Below, piece by piece: positions 34,787 through 42,466 of a stretch of 45,905 bases of DNA. Origin of the DNA: Streptomyces longispororuber (GTDB lineage: Bacteria > Actinomycetota > Actinomycetes > Streptomycetales > Streptomycetaceae). The translations under genes and the position numbers were made by a program. The notes beneath the pieces are model-generated. The model was not told where the DNA came from, did not search any database, and was given only the letters and a program-made list of their open reading frames with translations. The stretch spans positions 1 through 45,905 of the forward strand of contig NZ_JAMOLN010000058.1 of NCBI RefSeq assembly GCF_024448165.1, given 5' to 3'. Within the stretch, counting starts at the first letter, position 1. Each line of letters starts with the position of its first letter.

Positions 34787-34798
34787 GACAACGTTGTC
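34787..34798. promoter_or_regulatory. LacI-family operator O3 (GH92)
   Basis: GACAACGTTGTC is a perfect 12-bp palindrome sharing the AACGTTGT core of O2 and lying 27 bp before the GH92 start. The same core before three transcription units of the locus supports control by the LacI regulator at 28459-29472. Confidence 0.6.
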
Positions 34799-34824
34799 GA
34801 AACGCGCACCATGAGAGGCGCACG

Positions 34825-37161
34825 ATGAAGAGACGTACCCGCCGCACGCTCGGCGTGCTCGCGGCCGCCGCCCTGCTCGGTACGGGACTCGGGGCGCCCG
34901 CGGCGCAGGCCGCGTCGGGCGCGGACGGCCGACTGACCGACCTGGTCAACCCGTTCATCGGCACCGAGAACGAGGGCAACACCTATCCCGGCGCCGCCGT
35001 GCCGTTCGGCATGGTGCAGTTCTCGCCGGACACCGGGCACAACACCGGCTACGACTACTCCGAGAACCACATCCGCGGCTTCTCCACCGTCCATCTGTCG
35101 GGCGTGGGCTGCGGCCTCGGCGGCGACCTGCCGGTGCTGCCCACCACGGGTGACGTCACGAGCACCGACTACGCGTCGTACGCGGCAGAGTTCAGCCACG
35201 ACGACGAGAAGGCGTCGCCCGGCTACTACAAGGTCGGCCTGAAGACCGGGATCGACGCCGAGCTGAGCGCCACGAAGCGGACCGGGGTGCAGCGCTACAC
35301 CTTCCCGGCCACCGACAAGGCCAACGTCCTCATCAACGCCGGGCAGTCGCTCCACAAGAGCCTGCACACCAAGGTCGAGATCCTCGACAACCGGACCGTG
35401 CGCACCGCCATCACCGGCAGCGGCTTCTGCCAGGACACCAAGCCGTACACCGTCTACACGATCACGAAGTTCGACCGCCCCTTCACCACGTCCGGCACCT
35501 GGAAGGGCGACACGGTCACCGCCGGCTCGAAGACGTCGGACGCGGACGCCGACCGCAACGGCGCCTACGTCCGCTTCGACACGAGCAAGGACCGCACGGT
35601 CGAGGCGACCACGGCGATCTCCTACGTCGACGCCAAGGGCGCGGCCCTCAACCTCCGTACGGAGGGCGGGCGTTCCTTCGACGCCGTGCGCGACGCCGCG
35701 CAGACCGCGTGGGAGGACCGCCTCGACGACGTGAAGGCCCAGGGCGGCGGCGACACCCTGCGCCGCACCTTCTACTCGTCCCTGTACCGGTCGTTCCTCG
35801 CGCCGAACGTCGGCAGCGACGTCGACGGCCGCTACACCGGCTGGGACCAGAAGGTCCACCGGGCCAAGGGCTTCACGTACTACCAGAACTGGTCCCTGTG
35901 GGACACCTACCGCACCCAGGCCCAGCTGCTCTCGCTGCTCGCGCCGCGCGAGTCGCGGGACATGGCGCTGTCCGTGATCCAGATCGACAAGGACAGCGGC
36001 TGGCTGCCCAAGTGGGGCTACGGCACGGTCGAGACGAACATCATGACCGGCGACCCCGTCACCCCGTTCCTCACCAACGCCTACCAGCAGGGGCTGCTCA
36101 AGGGGCACGAGGAGGACGCGTACCGCGCCCTGAAGAAGAACGCGGACGGCGTGCCGCCCGCCGACTCGGCGCCGGTCGGACGCGAGGCCAACAAGGAGTA
36201 CCTGGCCGACGGTTTCGCGCCGTACATCAAGGGCCGCGCGCACGTGAAGCCCGGTGACTCCGACTACGACCACGGGGCCTCTGCCACCCTGGAGTACGCG
36301 CTCTCCGACGCCATGCTCGGACAGATGGCGAAGGAGCTCGGGCACGCGGACGACGCGAAGCGGTACACCGAGCGGGCCCAGAACTACCGGAAGATCTTCG
36401 ACGCCTTGACCGGGTTCTTCCGGGCGCGGGACGCGGCCGGCGCCTTCACCGGGCCCGTCGACCCCGCCGAGAGCGAGGGCTTCCACGAGGGCACGTCCTG
36501 GCAGTACCAGTGGCTCGTGCCGCAGGACCTGCCGGGGATGGTCGGCCTGATCGGCGGCACGGACGCCGCGAACCAGCGGCTCGACTCGTTCTTCGCCTAC
36601 GACCAGCTGGTGAAGGACCCGGCGAAGACCGCCCGCGAGGTGTGGGTCAACGGCCCGTACGCCTACTACAACGCGGACAAGTACAACCCGCAGAACGAGC
36701 CCGACCTCATCGCGCCCTATACGTACCTGTCGACCGGACAGCCGTGGAAGACCACCGACGTGGTGCACGCCGCGCTGACCCTGTTCACCGACGCGCCGAC
36801 CGGCATGACCGGCAACGACGACCTCGGCACGATGTCCGCGTGGAACGTCCTGTCGTCCATCGGGATCTTCCCGGTGCAGCCCGGCACGGACACCTGGGGC
36901 CTGTCGACGCCGGTGTTCGAGCGGGTCGACGTCACGCTCGACCGGCGGTACTACCCGCAGGGGAAGCTGACCGTGCGGGCGCCGGGCACCTCGGACTCGG
37001 TCCGCTACATCCAGTCCGCCCGGACGGACGGGACCGCGTACGGCAAGACGTACCTGACCACCGAGGACCTGCGCGGACTGCGGGACCTCTCCTTCGAGGT
37101 GGGCAGTACGCCGTCGGCGTGGGGGACCGGTGCCGACGCGGCGCCGCCCGCCCTGAGGTGA
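34825..37161 (+). CDS. Secreted GH92 exo-alpha-mannosidase
   Basis: 778-residue exported enzyme with a signal peptide (about 1-31, AQAAS). GH92 enzymes are calcium-dependent, inverting exo-alpha-mannosidases that trim alpha-1,2, 1,3, 1,4 or 1,6 mannose from N-glycans and yeast or fungal mannans. Family motifs are VNPFIGTENEGNTYPGA near the N-terminus, GYDYSENHIRGFSTVHLSGVGC, WSLWDTYRTQ, the probable acid region with E555 in HEGTSWQY, and the C-terminal metal/base motif GNDDLGTMSAWNVLSSIGIFP (D665-D666). Length is normal and no lectin domain is attached. Operator O3 and its own candidate promoter precede it; a T-rich hairpin follows the stop. Confidence 0.95.
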   Translation: MKRRTRRTLGVLAAAALLGTGLGAPAAQAASGADGRLTDLVNPFIGTENEGNTYPGAAVPFGMVQFSPDTGHNTGYDYSENHIRGFSTVHLSGVGCGLGGDLPVLPTTGDVTSTDYASYAAEFSHDDEKASPGYYKVGLKTGIDAELSATKRTGVQRYTFPATDKANVLINAGQSLHKSLHTKVEILDNRTVRTAITGSGFCQDTKPYTVYTITKFDRPFTTSGTWKGDTVTAGSKTSDADADRNGAYVRFDTSKDRTVEATTAISYVDAKGAALNLRTEGGRSFDAVRDAAQTAWEDRLDDVKAQGGGDTLRRTFYSSLYRSFLAPNVGSDVDGRYTGWDQKVHRAKGFTYYQNWSLWDTYRTQAQLLSLLAPRESRDMALSVIQIDKDSGWLPKWGYGTVETNIMTGDPVTPFLTNAYQQGLLKGHEEDAYRALKKNADGVPPADSAPVGREANKEYLADGFAPYIKGRAHVKPGDSDYDHGASATLEYALSDAMLGQMAKELGHADDAKRYTERAQNYRKIFDALTGFFRARDAAGAFTGPVDPAESEGFHEGTSWQYQWLVPQDLPGMVGLIGGTDAANQRLDSFFAYDQLVKDPAKTAREVWVNGPYAYYNADKYNPQNEPDLIAPYTYLSTGQPWKTTDVVHAALTLFTDAPTGMTGNDDLGTMSAWNVLSSIGIFPVQPGTDTWGLSTPVFERVDVTLDRRYYPQGKLTVRAPGTSDSVRYIQSARTDGTAYGKTYLTTEDLRGLRDLSFEVGSTPSAWGTGADAAPPALR

Positions 37162-37190
37162 CGTACTAGACAGTCCACACCCGTCCCACG

Positions 37191-37225
37191 AGACCCGCCT
37201 CTCCCAGAGGGGCGGGTCTTAATCT
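37191..37225 (+). terminator. Rho-independent terminator after GH92
   Basis: AGACCCGCCTCT and AGAGGGGCGGGTCT form a 12-bp stem with a 2-nt bulge and CCC loop, followed by TTAATCTGTTGTT. It lies 30 bp after the GH92 stop and closes the glycoside hydrolase block. Confidence 0.75.
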
Positions 37226-37317
37226 GTTGTTAACTGAGCGTGCCGAGATCGTACTTGACCGTAATCGAGTGAGGGCGATTGACTGCCCACTCCCCGTCGT
37301 CGACGCGAGAGCACTCC

Positions 37318-38685
37318 ATGACCGCCAAGAGCTCGGACCTGCTCGCACCACTCGACCTTGCCTTCTGGAACATCGAGACCGCGGAACACCCCATGCACCT
37401 GGGCGCGTTGGGGGTCTTCGAGGCCGATGCGCCCGGCGCCGCGCAGCACGCCCACGAACTGCTCGCGGCCCGCGCCGCCGGGGTGCCCGGGCTGCGGATG
37501 CGCATAGCGGGAGTGCTGATCCCGGTCGGGGGCGCCGCCCGGGTGCCCGTCACGGACTTCGAGCCGCTGGAGCACGTGCGGCTCACCGCTCCCGTGGACG
37601 ACTTCCACGCGGCCGCGGGCGCCCTGATGGAGCGGCCGCTGGACCGGCGGCGGCCGCCGTGGGAGGCGCACGTGCTGCCCGCGGCGGACGGCGCTTCCTT
37701 CGCCGTCCTGTTCAAGTTCCACCACGCCCTCGCCGACGGCCTGCGCGCCCTGACCCTCGCGGCGGCCGTGATGGACCCCGTCGACCTGCCCTTGGCACGC
37801 GCACCGAAGGACGAGCCGGCCCCGCGCCGCGGACTGCGGCTGCCGTTCCCCGGGATGCGGGAGATCACGCTCGGCGACCTCGACCCGCGGCGCTACCCCG
37901 GCCACGTGCGCGCGCTCGCGGGCGGCGCGTCGCAGGCCCTGTCGATCGGCGCGTCCGTGGCGCGGGCCACCTGGGGCGTGCGGACCTCGCCCGCGCTCAC
38001 CGCCGACGCCAGCGGCCGGCGGCGCACCGCCGGGGTCGTACTCGACCTGGACGACGTGCACCGGATCCGCAAGACGGTGGGCGGCACGGTGAACGACGTC
38101 CTGATCGCCGTCGTCGCCGGGGCCGTACGCCGCTGGCTCGACGAGCGCGGCGACGGCAGCGCGGGCGTCGAGCCGCGCGCCCTCGTCCCGGTCTCCCGCC
38201 GCCGCCCGCGCACCGCCCACCCGCAGGGCAACCGGCTCTCCGGCTACCTGGTGCGGCTGCCCGTGGGGGAGGGCGACCCCCTCGAACGGCTCCGGGTCGT
38301 ACGCGCCACCATGGACCGGCGCAAGGACCACGGGCCGGGCCGCGGAGCCGGTGCGGTGGCGCTGCTCGCCGACCACGTGCCGCCGCTCGGCCACCGGCTC
38401 GGCGGCGCCTTCGTCGGCCAGAACGCCCGCCTGCTGTTCGACCTGCTCGTCACCAGCGTGCCGCTGCCCAGCCTCGGCCTGAAGCTCGGCGGCTGCCCGC
38501 TCACCGAGGTCTTCCCGCTGGCCCCGCTCGCGCAGGGCCAGTCCCTCGCCGTGGCCGTCTCGACGTACCGCGGCCGGGTGCACTACGGGCTCGTCGCCGA
38601 CGCCGCCGCCGTACCCGACCTGGACGTCCTGGCGGGCGCGGTGACCGACGAGGTGAAGGAGCTGCTGGCTGCCTGTGGCGCCTAG
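37318..38685 (+). CDS. Wax ester synthase / diacylglycerol acyltransferase (WS/DGAT)
   Basis: 455-residue condensation-fold acyltransferase that makes triacylglycerol or wax esters from acyl-CoA, typical of storage-lipid-forming actinomycetes. The active-site motif HHALADG is intact, and PLDRRRPPWEAHVL, GTVNDVLIAVVAGAVRRWL and NRLSGYLVRLPV are family signatures. The ATG at 37318 gives MTAKSSDLLAPLDLAFWNIET, the usual family N-terminus, with a weak GAGAG upstream. An in-frame ATG at 37279 is less likely. Its stop codon TAG is the one contained in the left CTAG end of the adjacent repeat element. Confidence 0.93.
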   Translation: MTAKSSDLLAPLDLAFWNIETAEHPMHLGALGVFEADAPGAAQHAHELLAARAAGVPGLRMRIAGVLIPVGGAARVPVTDFEPLEHVRLTAPVDDFHAAAGALMERPLDRRRPPWEAHVLPAADGASFAVLFKFHHALADGLRALTLAAAVMDPVDLPLARAPKDEPAPRRGLRLPFPGMREITLGDLDPRRYPGHVRALAGGASQALSIGASVARATWGVRTSPALTADASGRRRTAGVVLDLDDVHRIRKTVGGTVNDVLIAVVAGAVRRWLDERGDGSAGVEPRALVPVSRRRPRTAHPQGNRLSGYLVRLPVGEGDPLERLRVVRATMDRRKDHGPGRGAGAVALLADHVPPLGHRLGGAFVGQNARLLFDLLVTSVPLPSLGLKLGGCPLTEVFPLAPLAQGQSLAVAVSTYRGRVHYGLVADAAAVPDLDVLAGAVTDEVKELLAACGA

Positions 38686-38889
38686 GGCCTGTCTCCCAGG
38701 TCCGTCCGTCCGCCCGAAGGGCGGGCCCCGCGGCGTCTGGTGCGTGCTCTCAGGGGGTCCCCCCGGACGAAGGCTGGGGGAGTGCCGGGCTCAAGGCCTC
38801 GTACTGGGTGTACTTGGCCTTGCGCCCGGTGCGGCGAGAGCGCGTGCCAGGCGTCGCGGGGCAGGAGGGATCTGGGAGACAGGCCCTAG
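38682..38889. mobile_element. MITE-like element with perfect 18-bp terminal inverted repeats
   Basis: CTAGGGCCTGTCTCCCAG (38682-38699) and CTGGGAGACAGGCCCTAG (38872-38889) are exact inverted copies bounding 208 bp with no plausible protein. Inner sequence includes a CCGCCC-GAA-GGGCGG hairpin. Both ends are CTAG, which may be a duplicated CTAG or TA target. The left CTAG holds the TAG stop of the WS/DGAT gene and the right CTAG holds the TAG stop of the ProC-like gene on the other strand. Similar short non-coding inserts are common between Streptomyces genes; mobility would depend on a transposase elsewhere. Confidence 0.75.
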
Positions 38890-39668
38890 CCCGGGTCCAC
38901 GCCGGGGCGGCCGAGGTCCGTGCGGAGCGCGTCCAGCGCCTCCGTCAGGGCCTCGGCGCGGGGGTCGAACCAGGTCGTGCGGATCCGCTCGTTCGTGCCC
39001 TTCGGCGTCTCGTGGTCGCCCGCGAGCTGCCGCAGGGACCGCGAGCCGTCACCCAGGGTGCGGCCGACCTCCTGGAAGAGGCCGCGGACGTACCGGTCCG
39101 CGTCCTCGGTGGGGACGCCCTGCCCGGCCGCCCACGCGGTGAGCGTCGCCAGGTACCAGTAGTGCGTGGTCAGCGTGGACGTCAGCGTCTGGAAGACGTC
39201 GAGCGTCGCCTCGTCCGCGACGGGCAGCGCCCCGCCGAGCCGGTCGAAGAGGGCGTCCACGGCCGGGTGCGCCGGGCAGGTCACGGTGACCGAGCGGCGC
39301 TCGCGCACGGCGGGCAGCGGGATGGCCCGCACCACGGGCACTGCCGTACCGAGCAGTCCGCGCACCTCGTCGACGGTGACCCCGGCCATGACGCTGAGGA
39401 CGACCTGATCGTCCCTGATCCGCAACCCGGCCAGGGCCTGCGCGCGGTCCTGCGGGCGAACGGCGAGGACCACCAGATCGCTGCGGTCCACCACCTCCTG
39501 GTTGCCGGCGCCGACCCGCACGCCCGGATACCGCCCGGCGAGCTCGGCGGCGGCCCGGGCGCCCCGCGGCGAGAGCGTGATCGGCGGCGGGTCGGCGACC
39601 CCCTCGCACCAGCCGGTCACCAGGGCCCGGCCGAGCTCGCCCACGCCGATGATTCCTATGCGGTCCAC
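38886..39668 (-). CDS. ProC-like NAD(P)-binding oxidoreductase
   Basis: 260-residue protein related to pyrroline-5-carboxylate reductase. The Rossmann motif IGIIGVGELGRALVTGW opens it; VVLAVRPQDRAQAL and VVLSVMAGVTVDEVRGLLG match the second half of the nucleotide domain. In the C-terminal helical domain the usual ProC G-S-G-P-A-Y segment is replaced by TSTLTTHYWYLATLTAWAAGQG, so true proline synthesis is doubtful and an imine- or F420-linked reductase is possible. The start is GTG at 39668 with GGGGAGA upstream. Its TAG stop lies in the right end of the MITE-like element. Confidence 0.75.
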   Translation of the reverse strand: MDRIGIIGVGELGRALVTGWCEGVADPPPITLSPRGARAAAELAGRYPGVRVGAGNQEVVDRSDLVVLAVRPQDRAQALAGLRIRDDQVVLSVMAGVTVDEVRGLLGTAVPVVRAIPLPAVRERRSVTVTCPAHPAVDALFDRLGGALPVADEATLDVFQTLTSTLTTHYWYLATLTAWAAGQGVPTEDADRYVRGLFQEVGRTLGDGSRSLRQLAGDHETPKGTNERIRTTWFDPRAEALTEALDALRTDLGRPGVDPG

Positions 39669-39755
39669 GGTCTCTCCCCGGTCGTCCTGGTGCTGCGCGC
39701 ACGCCGTCCCGACCCCGCCAAACCTACAACGTAGATTCGCCGCCGCGGAACGAGT

Positions 39756-39785
39756 TTGGAGACAGGGCCCGCCGCTCCGTAAAAT
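39756..39785 (+). promoter_or_regulatory. Candidate sigma-70 (HrdB-type) promoter for the zinc-ribbon SDR gene
   Basis: TTGGAG (39756-39761) and TAAAAT (39780-39785) are separated by 18 bp, about 60 bp before the SDR start. This is one of the better consensus matches in the window and implies a leader of about 57 nt. Confidence 0.55.
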
Positions 39786-39848
39786 TCCGCATTCGAAAGC
39801 GAGCGCGGTTCGCGCGCGACGCGGGTGACCCGAGGAACGGCAACAGCG

Positions 39849-41348
39849 ATGACGGTGACAGAGAACCACGAGGCCCCCGGGCCCGGCGACGAGATCGCGT
39901 ACGGTCCCGGCATCGATCCCGAGCGCCTCGCCGTCTGCCTCGCCGTCCTCGACGAGCTGGACACGCTGGACGTCGACCACCCCGACGCGATCACCGTGCG
40001 GCGCGCCACCGCCGGCATCTACCGGACCGTGAAGCAGCGCCGCCGCCAGGAGCGCCGGGCCGCCAAGACCGCCCACGACAAGGCCGTCACCGAGGCGACC
40101 GCGACCGGCTCGGCGCAGCGCATCGACGACGAGACCGAGGGCATCCTGCCGTCGTCGATCACCGAGGAGGGCCGGATCGCGGGGATACTCCAGCGCCCGC
40201 GCTCCTGCTACACCTGCAAGACCCGGTACGTGGAGGTCGACTACTTCTACCACCAGCTCTGTCCCGACTGCGCCCGCCTCAACCGGGAGAAGCGGGACGC
40301 CCGCGCCGACCTCACCGGCAAGCGCGCCCTGCTCACCGGCGGCCGCGCCAAGATCGGCATGTACATCGCGCTGCGGCTGCTGCGCGACGGCGCCCACACG
40401 ACGATCACCACCCGGTTCCCGAAGGACGCCATCCGCCGCTTCAAGGCGATGGAGGACTCCGCCGACTGGATCCACCGCCTGGAGGTCGTCGGCATCGACC
40501 TGCGCGACCCCGCGCAGTCCGTGGCCCTCGCCGAGCAGCTGACCGCGGCGGGACCGCTGGACATCCTGATCAACAACGCGACGCAGACCGTGCGCCGGCT
40601 GCCCTCCGCCTACGCCGCCCTGGTCGACGGCGAGAGCGCGCCGCTGCCCGCCGGTGAACTGCCCGCCCACTCCGTGATCGGCGCGTTCAACTCGGGCGCG
40701 GTCGACGGCATCGCCGCCCTGCCCATCGGCACCAGCGGCATCGACGCGCAGCAGGTCGCCGACCTCGCGCTCGTCGCGGGCAACGCCAGCATCGAGCGGC
40801 ACCTCGACGGCACCGCCATCGACGCGGGCGGCCTCGTCCCGGACGTCGTCGACACCAACACCTGGGTGCAGACCATCGACCAGATCTCCCCGGTGGAGCT
40901 GCTCGAGACCCAGCTGTGCAACTACACGTCGCCGTTCATCCTGATCAGCGCCCTGCGCCCGGCGATGGCCGAGGCCGCGAAGAAGGCGGGCAGCGGTCGC
41001 GCGTACGTCGTGAACGTCTCGGCGATGGAGGGCGTCTTCGGCCGCGGCTACAAGGGCGCGGGCCACCCGAACACGAACGCCGCCAAGGCCGCGATGAACA
41101 TGGTGACGCGGACCAGCGCCCAGGAGATGTTCCAGTCCGACGGCATCCTCATGACGTCCGTCGACACCGGCTGGATCACCGACGAGCGCCCGCACTACGA
41201 CAAGCTGCGCCTCGCCGAGGAGGGTTTCCACGCCCCGCTCGACCTGATCGACGGCGCCGCGCGCGTCTACGACCCGGTCGTCCGCGGCGAGTCCGGCGAC
41301 GACGTGTACGGCGTCTTCCTGAAGGACTACGAACCCGGGAAGTGGTGA
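39849..41348 (+). CDS. Zinc-ribbon SDR-fold protein lacking the catalytic Tyr
   Basis: 499-residue cytoplasmic protein of unknown role. Residues 1-115 are a charged helical region with no recognised domain. A four-cysteine zinc ribbon follows (C120-x2-C123-x14-C138-x2-C141), then an SDR Rossmann domain with nucleotide motif TGGRAKIG (163-170) and INNAT (N242-N243). A 130-residue insertion separates this from the active-site half, where Ser (VNVSAMEG, S391) and Lys (K413) are kept but the YxxxK tyrosine is Thr (T409). Such changes suggest an atypical reaction or a ligand-sensing role. The ATG at 39849 is used; GTG at 39825 is possible, and GAGGA lies 12 nt before the ATG. The 3' end overlaps the next SDR by 22 bp. 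Confidence 0.82.
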   Translation: MTVTENHEAPGPGDEIAYGPGIDPERLAVCLAVLDELDTLDVDHPDAITVRRATAGIYRTVKQRRRQERRAAKTAHDKAVTEATATGSAQRIDDETEGILPSSITEEGRIAGILQRPRSCYTCKTRYVEVDYFYHQLCPDCARLNREKRDARADLTGKRALLTGGRAKIGMYIALRLLRDGAHTTITTRFPKDAIRRFKAMEDSADWIHRLEVVGIDLRDPAQSVALAEQLTAAGPLDILINNATQTVRRLPSAYAALVDGESAPLPAGELPAHSVIGAFNSGAVDGIAALPIGTSGIDAQQVADLALVAGNASIERHLDGTAIDAGGLVPDVVDTNTWVQTIDQISPVELLETQLCNYTSPFILISALRPAMAEAAKKAGSGRAYVVNVSAMEGVFGRGYKGAGHPNTNAAKAAMNMVTRTSAQEMFQSDGILMTSVDTGWITDERPHYDKLRLAEEGFHAPLDLIDGAARVYDPVVRGESGDDVYGVFLKDYEPGKW

Positions 41349-42148
41349 CGCAGCTGCCGCTGCACGGCGTGCGCGTCGCCGGCCGGTGAGGCGGCGCGCA
41401 CCCGGGTGCCGCCGTCCACCAGCAGGTCCGCGCCGGTGATCCAGGACGCCTCGTCCGACACCAGCCAGCGCACCGCCCGCGCCACGTCCGCCGGCTCCCC
41501 GATCCGGCCCGCGGGCAGCCCCGCCGCCACCGTCTCCTCCGCGGTCTCCCACACGAAGCGGGCCATCTCGGTGCGTACGAGACCGGGGGACACCGAGTTG
41601 ACCCGCACCAACGGGCCCAGTTCCCCGGCCAGTTGAGCCGTCAGGTGCAGCAGCGCCGCCTTGCTCGTGCCGTACGCGCCGACGTGCGGGCCGACGTGTG
41701 CGGCGCCCTCCGTGCACACGTTGACGACGGCGCCGCCGTGCTCGCTCATCCACGCCCGCCACGCGCACTGCACCAGGCGCAGCGGCGCCTCCACGTTCAC
41801 GGCGAACGCGGTGCGCCACGCCTCGGGGTCGGCGTCCATGAGCGGGCCGTACGGCTGGTTCGTCGCCGCGTTGTTCACCACGACGTCGACCCGGCCGAGC
41901 TCGGCCATGGTCCGCTCCGTCACCTCCCACAGATGGGCCGGGTCGGCGACGGACCCGGCCACGCCCACCGCGTTCGCGCCGAGCGCGCGCAGGGCGGTGA
42001 CCGTCTCCGCGAGGCCCTGGGTGTGGCGTGCCGTCACGCACAGGTCGGCGCCCGCGCGGGCCAGTTCCTCGGCGATCGCGCGGCCGATGCCGCGTGAGGC
42101 CCCGGTCACGACGGCCACCCGACCGCCGAGCACGCGCTCCGCATTCAT
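41327..42148 (-). CDS. Classical SDR-family oxidoreductase
   Basis: 273-residue NAD(P)-dependent dehydrogenase/reductase. The cofactor motif TGASRGIG is near residue 16, NNAAT follows, the active site has YGTSK, and VNSVSPGLVRTEMA and ITGADLLVDGG are typical of the FabG-like group. The usual Ser before the Tyr is in a VCTEGAAHVG context, where Thr takes its place, a conservative change. It is encoded opposite the zinc-ribbon SDR, with 22 bp of tail-to-tail overlap. The ATG at 42148 follows the expected family start. Substrate unknown. Confidence 0.88.
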   Translation of the reverse strand: MNAERVLGGRVAVVTGASRGIGRAIAEELARAGADLCVTARHTQGLAETVTALRALGANAVGVAGSVADPAHLWEVTERTMAELGRVDVVVNNAATNQPYGPLMDADPEAWRTAFAVNVEAPLRLVQCAWRAWMSEHGGAVVNVCTEGAAHVGPHVGAYGTSKAALLHLTAQLAGELGPLVRVNSVSPGLVRTEMARFVWETAEETVAAGLPAGRIGEPADVARAVRWLVSDEASWITGADLLVDGGTRVRAASPAGDAHAVQRQLRHHFPGS

Positions 42149-42249
42149 GCGCGTACGTTCTCACGGGGCGGGTGGGCGTGACGACGGGTCAGTGGGTGGG
42201 GTGGTCGTGGACGGTTGGTGCGCCAGGTGTGTCGATGGGGGGTCGTCGT

Positions 42250-42422
42250 GTGCGGGCCGGTGGGGGCTGGTCGCGCCCCGCGGCGGAGCCGCTGATGACA
42301 CAGCCCCGCGCCCCTGAGACGCTCACCCGTCGGATGGCATCTCCCCGGCGGGGAAGGCTGTGCGCCGGCGCACGCCTTCAGGGGCGCGGGGAACTGCGCG
42401 ACCGGCCCCCACCGGCCCGCAC
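42250..42422. repeat. Palindromic intergenic repeat (REP/MITE-like)
   Basis: This is in the 318-bp gap between the SDR and HD genes, where I see no other gene. The outer arms at 42250-42276 and 42396-42422 are 27 bp with one mismatch. Inner arms CCCCGCGCCCCTGA (42304-42317) and TCAGGGGCGCGGGG (42378-42391) are perfect. The centre includes GTGCGCCGGCGCAC (42360-42373), itself a palindrome. The CGCGGGGAACTGCGCGACCG wording recurs in many Streptomyces intergenic repeats. It can fold into one long cruciform or hairpin and may terminate transcription from both sides. Confidence 0.7.
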
Positions 42423-42425
42423 CCC

Positions 42426-42455
42426 GGCAACAACCTTCGCGGCAACAACCTTCGC
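42426..42455. repeat. Tandem 15-bp repeat, two copies
   Basis: GGCAACAACCTTCGC occurs twice back to back, immediately after the palindromic element and just before the HD gene's stop codon. It looks like a replication-slippage duplication with no known function. Confidence 0.75.
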
Positions 42456-42466
42456 GGCAGCGCCGC

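Noticed and set aside
32181..34982. Very long (933-codon) minus-strand frame opposite GH127.
   Set aside because: The plus-strand frame has a Tat signal, all zinc ligands and a lectin domain; the antisense product has no family features.
38682..38889. Possible transposase gene or IS remnant inside the inverted-repeat element.
   Set aside because: About 170 bp between the ends with no extended frame or DDE-type motif; it is non-coding.
42149..42466. CRISPR-like array suggested by the repeats.
   Set aside because: Only two adjacent 15-bp copies with no spacers, and the rest is palindromic.
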